The notes beneath the pieces were generated by a model that ran no database searches, was not told where the DNA came from, and saw nothing but the letters and a program-made list of their open reading frames with translations. From the NCBI GenBank assembly GCA_949126835.1, contig OX421503.1:4923457-4987456 (forward strand): a DNA stretch of 64,000 nt, given 5' to 3'. Source of the stretch: Anisus vortex. Its lineage: Eukaryota > Mollusca > Gastropoda > Planorbidae. Of the stretch, positions 26,401 to 38,400 are shown piece after piece. The position numbers were made by a program, and so were the translations under genes. Position 1 is the first letter of the stretch, and each line of letters begins with the position of its first letter.

Positions 26401-29400
26401 TGTTATATGATCTATATAATACGCGATTCCAGCGCTGGCGGCTGACAGCACACGAGCTCTCTTCGCTCATTTACCGGCAAAGTGTTGCAATCAAGTATGG
26501 GTATTGTAAGCCTAACTGATCTACATCATGATCTACATGATCTACCTTTTTAATACGATCTGTATAAAACGCGATTGAATGTGTTGCGCATCAGTTGATT
26601 AACTTGCTTCGATGGTCCACACCGCTTATTACTTATTCCACAGTCTCATAGCATCGCGCGATCTATTTTCATAAATAATTAGTTTGATTTCTCATAAAGT
26701 AATTGAATTGTATTTAAATACCAGATTGTAGGCTATTTCTTACAACATGCTTTAATAAAAATAATTTTTATTTGTATAGCGCTGTTAACATTGATAAACT
26801 ATAATTAATTTTGTGAAGAAAATAAACTGCGTTTTCTAAATAAATACTTTCTTTTTTCAGACACTTGGGTCCTTTAACGTTGACTCTGTATTCATTTTTT
26901 GTTCATAAACCTACAAATAATTAAATAATAATTTCCCAATGACCCTTCCCGTTTGCCGTCTACTAGCGTAGGCTTATGTGTGTGTGTCTTACATCAACCA
27001 TCGAACCAGTGCGTGTGTACGGTAGATGATTCCTAGATAATATAGCGCACACGTCTTTATGTAGGCGATGTAGGATGCAGGATGTAGATCGGTGTGCAAC
27101 ACTCGGGAATTCTGAGTATTGCATCTTGCAATACACCAATGATGTAGATCTTGACCCAGCACTACTGTCAACCCTGCTGACCGATCACTGCCGCCTAACA
27201 TAATGCTAATATTAATGATGTTTTGATCTCAGTTTTACCGAGCTGTCCTTAATGTGTATTACACATGATAGAGATAACTGACAATATCGTTAAGCGGTGT
27301 AGATAAGTAGTAATCATACAAACTGGGTAGTTATTGTAATGCTTAAAAATATACATAAAAATTATTTAGTCATATTATATTTATATAATTTTCAAATATT
27401 TTTAACAGTTTGATCATTTCAAAGTTATAAATTGTAAGCCATTTATTTTGTATAAAAGAAAAAAAAAATAGAAATATTAGCTAAAATAAAACGGGCTAAT
27501 TATCTCCCTTTAACTAAAAAATGTTTCCATATTTGATTCAATAGTGATGCCAAAAAAGTTCTGTTTTGTAATATAACAAATATTACTGATTATTAGACCT
27601 ACAGCTTTTGCAACCAAAATTGAAACGAAAATAGACAATTTGTTAGCAACACACCAGGCAAACGATTCGCATTAATATTGATTTATTTAAACCTTTTGTT
27701 AAGGCAATATTTTGATCTATTAATTCTTACAATATGTTTCCTTTTCAGTTTTTTTAAAGATAATTAATCACACCAAAAGTTTAGTCGGCTAAAAAAGTTG
27801 TGGAAACTATAGTCCAGATGGGCGGAGCGGGGTGGTGCTAAAAAAAAGTTGGGGAGGGGGCGGTGAGCGGAAAAAAAATTTTAAAAGGAGGCGGTGAGCC
27901 GAAAAAGGTTGAGAACCTATGCGCTAAATGAATTAGAAATCCCACTTCGGCACACTTTTATCCCTGATCTAGACCTCAAATTGGGGGAAAAAAAAACATA
28001 GGCCTATATACACGAACCCAACTTGGAATTTTATTTTCCATGACATTAGATACATAAAAAATTCTCCATGAATCATACACAACTAAAAGTAAGACGTAGC
28101 CATCATCCAATATTAAGTTCAACAATTATAAGATTGTCTACACAACCCAAACGCAAGGTTATTCAATGGGTTATTCATGTCAGGGGATTATTCAATAGAG
28201 GCGAGATGGGGTAAGATGACGCTCCATGCAGTGAGGCATGACTTGGGCATACGCCCTAAGATTCGTTGTTGTTTTTTTAATGTATGGAATTTCCGAAGAG
28301 TCGACTATCCCCCCACCCACCCAACCCCACACAAACCCTATGCCTAGATCTAGGCCCGTTTAACTCTAGCGTAATCGACGCCTACACATAACATATAACA
28401 GTAGCCTATAAATATATATCTTAGAAATTTCGAAATATTTTTACCCGAGTCCTCCCCCGACGGCACATGTTGACGTCACTGTAGTATAATGTATGAAAAT
28501 CGATTGTGGAAATAATGATAATAATAATATTTGTATTGCGCTGCCAACAAACATAATGTAAGCTCAGAGCGTCTTTAACATACAACCAAGAATACCGTTA
28601 TAATCTCTATAGATCTAGGCTACGAATAAAACTAATTGATGATTTAAAATTTTACAAACATTGGACAAATCAAATAAATGAAGCATAAACCGACCTAACA
28701 TATAAACAAGACAGTATTAGTCTAAAGAAGAGGTCGGCAACCTACGGCACGCGTGCTAGACTTGGCACTTTGTGATGATTAAATAATACGTTTCATTATC
28801 AATTTCAATTTTCTACTTCACACAGACTAATTCGCAAAAGCTTAACTAAATGAAATAACCAGAAAGCATAGTAATAGATGCAGCACTAGCGCTGCAGTCT
28901 GAATTTTGAAAGTTAAAATAGATATTCGGCTGATGACCGAAAGTCAATATTAGTTTCGGTCGAAACCGAAAGCAAACCGAAAGCTAACTTTTTGGTTTCG
29001 GCGAAAAAAAAACTACTCCGAAAAGGCCATTTGCCTACTTTCGATGCCGATACCGAAACCGAATTTCGGTCGGCCACTAATGTAGAGGGAGGATCATAAG
29101 GGCACACCAAGATCCTGTCCGAGATTAGCCACCCCGGACAAAGGGCCACATGCACTACTCTGCTTCTCCCCACCTGCGGATGTTGGCTCGATCGTATTCC
29201 TGCACTGTCGCCCGGTAGCACTTATTCCAGACTATAATATAGGTCTGGATATCCAGGCACCAGGGCGGGGTTGAGACGGACCTGTTGAGCTCATTGCTTC
29301 CTTCCCATCGAGTCTTGAGGCTACTCGACAGTGCATTTATTCTCTGGCGCGCACCAGGAGATGTCCCCCCCCCCATGATTTAGCCTACAGGTGCACTCTT

Positions 29401-32400
29401 AATGGGAGCGTATCGGTGGCTTACACACTTCACCAGCTTTGAAATTCATTGGTAAAGAAGTGACTGTAGCATTTAAAGAAGGGGCGTGTGTATACCAATG
29501 CAGGATAACTCTGTATGATTTCACTTACCGAGCTTCACATTGGGTGAAATTATCTGCACCTGGCCTGCACCAGCAACGTCCTTGGGTTGGACATTCACCT
29601 GCAACTTGTGCACTCCTAAACTCAGCTTAGATATCTCCAAGAAAAACGTGCATGTCTCTCTGTAGTAAACTGGCTTTCCAAAAGACTGGAGTCGTTCATA
29701 TCGTACGTCTGTATACGTCAAATTCTAACAGAAAAAAAAACAAAGAATATAAACCGCCCCTTAAAAAGCAAAGTTTTTGGTATAAATCCTTTAGATGCAT
29801 TTTCAATTACATCTGAAGTTTTTACTTTATGTCAACCATATTGTAAGACAATATCTTATCTTGTACATTACAGACGCTCCTTCTATAAAGAAAATTATTG
29901 CGTCCTACGCTCATCCGTGGTCCGAGTCTAGTCTTGCATTTTTATTAATGTTTTAAATGATGTTAAGTTATGTGGTTTTCCTGGTTTGTTGAGGCAACCC
30001 ATTCCATGCCCGAATGCCACTCGGGAAGAAAGAGTACTTATATGCATTTGTTCTCGCATAAGGGATAAGGAAAGTGTTTTTGTCTTTATGTCTATCTGAG
30101 CTTTGCAACAGGTTGTTATTGTGTTGTATTGTGAAGCCGGCTGGCCTAGCGGTTAGATCACCGGACTGTCAACCAAAAACCATCTGACAGGTCGCGGGTT
30201 CTAGCCCGGCCGCCGACGGATCCCTGTCGCCCTGCAGGAGTTTTGGGCCTGTAAACATATTTGCGCCAGCAGGCAGCAGTGTGTTTACAGAGCGCACTGA
30301 GCATGTTGAAATAGCATGGATAGAAGCGCTATATAAGTAACCAATTTAATTTATTTCTAAATTAGAGTTTAATGCCTTGTGTATTATTACTACTTTACTC
30401 TTTGCCCTTCTGACCTCTAGTGTTTCTAGGTATAGTGATTTGAATAATGGTGTTACTCTTGTTGATTGGGAATATTCACTAGTTATGAACCTTGCAGCTC
30501 TTTTTTGGATTTGTATATGTATAGGTACATGAATATGTATAGGACCCATCAACTAAAGAAAACATTTAAAAAAAATTATAACAAATTTAAAAAAGAGCTG
30601 TAAGGTTGCTTGAAGGTATCAGGAAAACCAGTTACTTAAAATCATTTAAAACATTAATAGAAATGCAGGACTAGACTTAAACTACGGATGAAGGTAGGAC
30701 GCAATAATCTTGTATATAAAAGGTGCGTCTGTAATGTATAAGATAATATAAGGTAGTACATAATACAAATGCAAAGGTAACATAAAAAAGATACATAAAT
30801 AGCATTTCAAAGGTTAAACTGGTTTAAGTGGATTGTTAATATCACCAATAACTCTAGACTTATCCCTTATGCAAGAACAAATGCATATAAGTAATCTTTT
30901 TTCCCGAGTGGCATTCGTGCATGCAATGGGTTGCCTGAACAAACCAGGAAAACCTATAACTTAAAAAGTTAAAATAATTTAAAACTTTATTAAAGATGCA
31001 AGACTAGACTCGGACCACGGATAAGAGTAGGACGTAATAATCTTCTTCATAGAAGGAGCGTCTGTAATATACAAGATAAGATACGACTTCAAAGCGAAAA
31101 CAAGCCATTAATCTTAAAATTTAATTTTAAAAACAAAAATAAATGGAGTCAAAATGGCTAATTTTCCGGAAGATGGGTCACCCGCGTTTATATGATCACT
31201 TACGTTAATAGTATCCTGAAGATAACATTGTAGCTGGGGGTATATTTTGTTGGCGGTACAGCTAATAGATACAAGCGTGCCGCTCTCAGTCAATTTAGGC
31301 TTTCTGCATTTCACACCCTTTGGTACAGCTAAGTAAAATAAACAATTGGAAATATAAACACATGGTATTAAGGTAAGTTGAAATTGCTTTATTGATCTTA
31401 ACAAATGAAAATTTGACTTGATTAAAGATGTTTCGTCTTTCAGCATATTTTAAACAATGTAGAAGAACTATTTGTACTCAAGCACAGAAATATACTTATA
31501 AAAATAGATTGCACGCACACTATTATTTACCATTTATCACACGTGAAAAAGTATCATTAGGAGTCAGTTATTGTATTTCTGGCTGACTGTGGTTGTTAGG
31601 GAGTGGGTTTACATGGTCCTGAAAAGAAAGAAAATGAGGCCACGATAGCCTGGGCGATGCTTTTTAAAAAGGCCTGCTGTTGGCCAGGCAGCAGGCCCCC
31701 TCTCTCTCTCTCCAAGCTGACGGTGATTCCGGGGGAACAGCTAGCTAATACGACAGGGACCATCTGCGTAGCAGGAGTTGCCAGAGAGATAGCGCGTTCG
31801 CTATAATACTGCATTAGGGACTCCATCTCCTTTTTTTCTGATAGGGTTTACTCCCTTAGCCACTTCATGAACAGATGTAGCTTCGAGGCTGCGGAGGTTT
31901 GAGATCGGAGTTTCCTTCTCCTAGATGAGCAACTAAAAAGATCAACGAGCCTCATATGACGAAGCTGCTGGTTTTAAGGCGCCAGTGGCCCACCTTTACC
32001 TATTTTCTCGTTAGTTGAAAACATGTCATTCCAGAGTTGGACTTTAGTTACCAGAGGCTATTTGAGACGCAAGCCATTAGTATATTTCGAGAGGGGTGGG
32101 TGCTTATTTCCCACCCCCATCCCCGGCAGTACTGACCTAAAGGACAGTATATATTCACCTAATATTTTAAACCTGTGTTTACATAAGCCTAATGATGTTT
32201 TTGTTAACATAAACTCACAAAATCCTGGAAAAAGAAGAAGGACTAATTTAAAATTTATATTTATCTAATGTTACTCCATGTTATATCTGGTTTTGCCTGT
32301 GTAGACTCGAAATTCAAAATTCTTCTTCTTATCGAAACTGTTTCTAATGATGTGGCGATATAATATGATATGAAACGAAAAGCATTAAAGAGCAACGAAT

Positions 32401-35400
32401 GGTCTTTATCGGTCAGCATCGAAGGCCAGACCATGATGTAGAAAAAAAAAGATACAAAGAACTTTAAGCAGATTCTATAATGCACGGTATAGGAAGGCAT
32501 GAGGCAACACATGTATATAACTGTGTGATTTGCAACTCCAATGCTGTGTTGAAATCCTTTTTTTTTCAATATGCAGGGATTTATTTACCGTATATCTTGT
32601 TACAGAATCTCCTCTATAAGGAAGGTTATTGCGTCCTACCCTTAAATGTAGTCTCATTTTTTATTAATGTTTTAAATGAAATTTAAGTTATTGGTTTCCC
32701 TGGTTTGTTCAGACAACCCATTCTATGTCCGGATTCCATTAAGGAATACGGAAAGTTTTCTTCCTTTTGTTCCTCTGCATATGAAATAAGAAAAGTGTTT
32801 TTAACCTTATGTCTATCTGAACATTGTAATCAATTGTTGTTGTAATTCTAAGCTAGAAGTTAATGTATTGTGCAAGCTTATTTTTGCTACTTGCACTTCG
32901 CATTCATTTAATCTAGTATATCCAGGCCTCAGTTATTTAACTATTAGTGTTACTCTTGTCAGTTGTTAAATATTTGCTAATAATGAACAGTGAATCTGTT
33001 TTCTGAATTTGTTCTATTTTTTTTTAAAGTTTTCTTTAGTTAAAAGGTCCAATACAGAAGATGCATATTCTAGTATAGGTCTAACTAATGTGAGATATCA
33101 TTTTTTGGTATGTTCTCATTACATTTCTTTGTAAAAGTTTATTTTCAAGAAGCCCTTTGTTTTGTTCTATAATTTATCATTTATTATTACTCCAAAGTAC
33201 TATCGTTGTTACACTTGTCAGTTGTGCATTTTCCTGGTTCCGTATAATGTCTCTAGGTCTACCCACGCATTTGACAACTATTCTAACTGTCTAATTAGAA
33301 TCATTTAAAATGTATACCATTTTTTTAATAAAACGGCAAAAAAACAAAAAAAAAACTTGATATTTCGACCGTTCAAAGTCGATTTAGAAGAAATAGACTT
33401 CATACCTTTGTTAACAGATGCCTAATAAATAAAATGAACATAAAATGGTTCGAATAGGTAGAAAACTCCAAGCTGTGGGAGAGGTGTGGACAAAGAACAG
33501 TAGAACAATAAATCTTGGATTGAAAGTGTAGATGGATTGGACACATCTTCAGGAAAGGTAACAGCAACAGAGCTAGACAAGTCTTCGAGTGGAACCCCCA
33601 GGGCAAACGACAAAGAGGAAGAACATGGAGATGAAGTATATTGGATGAGGCTGGAAGAACTGGAAAGAGCTGGGAAGAATTGAAGCGACTGACAAGAGAC
33701 CGTGGAGAGTGGCGTGCTTTGACAGAGGCCCTATGTTCCACAAGGAACCCAAAGGACAGATAATGATAAAAGTCGATTATAACTGCCATTGTGACTTTCT
33801 TATTATAGATTTTATTTTAAGTAACTACTCCGCCACTTGCTATCAGGGCCCTCACAAGCCTATGTGACCCAGGGCAAAAGTTTCAGCGCCGCCCCCTTGC
33901 ATACTGTATCTGCTTTGTTCTCAACCTTTTTTGGCTCACCGCCCCCTTTTTCAGATATTTATCACTGCTTCCCCCCTAGAGAAATTCAAAAATTCAACCA
34001 AAGGTCGTGATTATAGCCCATTTCTGCATTCAATTTTTATTCTTTATGTGTTGTTTATTCAATAAATTCTTCTTGCAGTTGTAAGGGCAGGGCTGATTTT
34101 AATACTTCACCATTAGAAACAAAGTTCTAATAACCAATCAGGAATTTTCATGTTTATAATATTATCTTTAAAACGTCTGTTGAAGTAATCATTAATTGTT
34201 TCAATGTATTGAAGTAAGCATGTCTTCGTCAGTTGTTCTTTATAAATTCAAGATTTCTGCGTCCAAAGCTGTTAAATAGAATTTTTGACATAAATGCAAA
34301 AAATTAAAACTCTCTTTGTCTTCTTTTAATTAAGGTAAATTCCCTGAAATCATTTTTTTAAAAACTTTTTTAATTAAATTAAAAAAGGGATCTCAGATAC
34401 AGTCTAAATATAGCAATAGATCAAGGTTAAGTACAGAAAGGGCTTTATATGACTTTTACGTCACAATTACACAGTAGACATGAGTCGATAAAGCCTTCGT
34501 CAAAGCTCAAAATTACATTTCTTATAATATAAGTGAAGCAGATCTTAATTTTGGTAAATAAAAAATCAGTGGTGTTGAATCTATCCATACGGATCCCCAT
34601 TGGTCAATTTGAAACCACGTGAGTTTGTGTCACTGACCTATTTAGGCCTAGGCCTATATACTGTCTAATAATTTTTCACATCGGACATGTGTCTTCGCTA
34701 GCTCAGTGGTTAACGTAATGGACTGATATGCGGGCGACCCGGGTTCGATTCCCCAGTTAGACTACTATTTTGTTCTTCATTTTTTTTTCAAACTTTCAAT
34801 AACAATCTACGGGCAATTTAGATTTCTGTTAAATAAAAATACTTGCCTATTTTTTTACACGATTAGGCTACAATATTTATTTTAAATTACTTTCCTAAAA
34901 GTCTTCAGTAAAAAAAAATAATAGTTTAAAATATTAGATTTATAGCTTTCTTTTAATTGTAAATTATAAATTTTTTATCTGCACCTTATACAGTTCTGTT
35001 TTTTTTTTCACCCGGGCAACGCCGGGCAATGTAGCTTGTATATATATATATATACTCAGGTTTATTAGTAAGATACCCTTCAGCCCAAATTGATCATGGG
35101 CCGGTGAAGCAGCGTTCACCAGTTTCTGTGGCCACGGCACACTGTGTAATTGCACAATGCACAGCCGCTTTTACTTTACCCAAACTAAGATCAGGTACCG
35201 ATCAGAGCTGACTAGACTCGGGGACGCCCTCCAGACCCGGGGAAAATCCTTGTCTTCACCTGGATCCGGGACCTTCGGTACGCCAGTTGAACGCGCTGCC
35301 GCTCGGCCACCGTGCCAAATACCCAGGATTATAACAATATTACAATTTCTGTAATGTGAGAGTCATTCAGGCTACTTATGAACTTAAAAGGCATTCATAA

Positions 35401-38400
35401 AACATTTCATTCGAGATGCAGTAAAGTACAGCCAAATGCAATCGGAAAGAAACACAAAAATGTTTTCACAAAAAATTCAATTTGGAGGGTGCAAGAGTTG
35501 GTGTGGACACATGGTATTGTGACAGTCTCCTTTTTCAAGGAGGAAGTGGCAAATTTTAAGGTGCTTTGTCCTAAATGACGTCAAAAGTGAATCACCCGGA
35601 AAAAAAAGAAGCAATCACATGACGATTATCCCCGGGTTTTCCCACAGCAGTACTATAGCCTACTGATAAACTAAACTTTTCTGTATATCTATTTAACTAT
35701 CTTAATATGTTACGGGGGATTCTCTTACATAGATGTTTGCATAGTACAGACATTTACAATGTAGTTTGAGAGCCAGTTCTGCATTTTGAAAAGTTTAATG
35801 ATTGAAATGATATGTAAAGCTGTATGTTTATTTCTGTTTTTTTTTTCATAGCATTTCGTAAACAATAGTTCCGGCAAGCGTTACCACTCCCAAAATGAGG
35901 TTCCGGCGGAAAGAGAGTCTCACTATGTTTGTCTTGACTTTGTAAAGACACATTTCTGCGACATCCACGTAATAATTGGGGAAATCCGTTGGTACTAAGG
36001 TCCCCTTCCGATATTTAAGCTTTACAACCTTCGCCGCTAAATAATAGCGTACGAAACAGGTTATGTGCAATACACAGATTAAGTTCAAGACACATATTAG
36101 ATGCTATAGACAGATTGCTTGCAAGAGATAGATTCTGTGCAATAGACAGATAGTTTGCAAAAGACAGATTGTGTGCAATAAACAGACAGATTGCAATAGA
36201 GAGATTGTGTGCAATAAACAGATTATTTTCAAAGACAGATTGTGTGCAATAGACAGATTGTGTGCAATAGACAGATTGTGTGCAATATAATGATTGTGTG
36301 CAATATATAGATTATGTGCAATAGGCAAATTTTGTGCAATAGACAGATTGTGTGCAATAGACAGATTATGTGAAACAGACAGATTATGTGAAATAAATAC
36401 ATTATGTGAAATAAACAGATTATCTGCAATAAATAGATTGTTTGCAATAGACAAATTGTGTGCACTAGACAGATTGTGTGCAATAGACAGATTGTGTGCA
36501 ATAGACAGATTGTGTGCAATAAACCGATTGTGTGCAATAAACAGGCGGTGTGCAATAGAAATATAATGTGCAATAGACAGATTATGCACAATAGTCAGAT
36601 AAATTTCAATAAACACATTGTGTGAAATAGACAGATTATATTCAATAGACAGATTATGTACGATAGACAGATAAAGTTCAATAAACAGATTGTTTTCAAA
36701 GACAGATTGTGTGCAATAGACAGATTGTGTGCAATAGACAGATTGTGTGCAATAAACCGATTGTGTGCAATAAACAGGCGGTGTGCAATAGAAATATAAT
36801 GTGCAATAGACAGATTATGCACAATAGTCAGATAAATTTCAATAAACACATTGTGTGAAATAGACAGATTATATTCAATAGACAGATTATGTACGATAGA
36901 CAGATAAAGTTCAATAAACAGATTGTTTTCAAAGACAGATTGTGTGCAAAAGACAGATTGTGTGCAATAGACAGATTGTGTGCAATAAACCGATTGTGTG
37001 CAATAGACAGATTATGTGAAATAAACACACTATGTGAAATAAACAGATTATCTGCAATAAATAGATTTTTTGCAATAGACAGATTGTGTGCAATACACAG
37101 ATTATGTGCAATAGACACAATATATGCAATAGACCGATTGTGTACAATAGACAGATACAGTTCAATAAACAGATTATGTTCAATAAACTGATTGTGTGCA
37201 ATAGACAGATTATGTGAAACAGACAGATTATGTGAAATAAATACATTATGTGAAATAAACAGATTATCTGCAATAAATAGATTGTTTGCAATAGACAAAT
37301 TGTGTGCACTAGACAGATTGTGTGCAATAGACAGATTGTGTGCAATAGACAGATTGTGTGCAACAAACAGATTGTGTGCAATAAACAGGCGGTGTGCAAT
37401 AGAAATATAATGTGCAATAGACAGATTATGCACAATATTCAGATAAATTTCAATAAACACATTGTGTGAAATAGACAGATTATATTCAATAGACAGATTA
37501 TGTACGATAGACAGATAAAGTTCAATAAACAGATTGTTTTCAAAGACAGATTGTGTGCAAAAGACAGATTGTGTGCAATAGACAGATTGTGTGCAATAGA
37601 CAGATTATGTGAAATAAACACACTATGTGAAATAAACAGATTATCTGCAATAAATAGATTTTTTGCAATAGACAGATTGTGTGCAATACACAGATTATGT
37701 GCAATAGACACAATATATGCAATAGACCGATTGTGTACAATAGACAGATACAGTTCAATAAACAGATTATGTTCAATAAACTGATTGTGTGCAATAGACA
37801 GATTATGTGAAACAGACAGATTATGTGAAATAAATACATTATGTGAAATAAACAGATTATCTGCAATAAATAGATTTTTTGCAATAGACAGATTGTGTGC
37901 AATACACAGATTATGTGCAATAGACACAATATATGCAATAGACCGATTGTGTACAATAGACAGATACAGTTCAATAAACAGATTATGTTCAATAAACTGA
38001 TTGTGTGCAATAGACAGTTTATGTGCATAATACAGGGAAATATGTGTGTACTAGGCAGATAAAAAGCCCGAAATATATTTTTTCAATGTTTAATGAAGCA
38101 ATGAGCTGGCTACACAATTCCATATAAACGAAAATAAACGAAACTAAGCTGAAATTCAGCACCGTTCTTTTACACACGAATTAGTTTATTAATAATAATT
38201 TATGTTTTAAAAGTTATGAAGGGAAATACATTTTTGTGAAACTCATCCGAACATATAGGATCATAAATTATTTTTTTAATTTCCCTCAGCAAGGGAAATG
38301 TTACAATGTATGCCTATTATTTTCAAACAATGTGTCTATTCTAGCAAAGTCAAGTCCTTGGGAAGATCTACATGCAAAACAGATGTTAGATATGTAAGTT

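Larger units (their letters stand above)
25626..27966. mobile_element. Outer hAT MITE of a three-deep nest ('GGTCGGCAACC' family)
   Basis: Starts CAGGGATCGGCAACCTACG and ends CACTTTTATCCCTG. Perfect 8-bp target duplications ATCTAGAC lie at 25618-25625 and 27967-27974. Its own sequence is only 25626-25778 plus the part after 27929; the rest is an inserted hAT element. The interior matches the uninterrupted copy at 42309-42494. Confidence 0.8.

Noticed and set aside
33845..33905. CAGGGCCCTCACAAGCC as a hAT left end
   Set aside because: No matching right end or 8-bp duplication was found.
34688..34765. Functional tRNA gene
   Set aside because: A- and B-box-like parts are present, but acceptor and anticodon stems pair poorly; kept only as a tRNA-like feature with low confidence.
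35005..35050. CCCGGGCAACGCCGGGCAATGTAGCTTGTA as a transposon end
   Set aside because: A related word (GCCAGGCAATTTAGCTTGTA) lies next to the MITE at 21278, but I could not find a partner end or target duplication, so no element is called.
36104..38028. Overlapping ORFs of 84-210 codons on both strands
   Set aside because: All are readings of the 18-bp minisatellite; opposite strands are open over the same bases, as expected for a unit divisible by 3 lacking stops.
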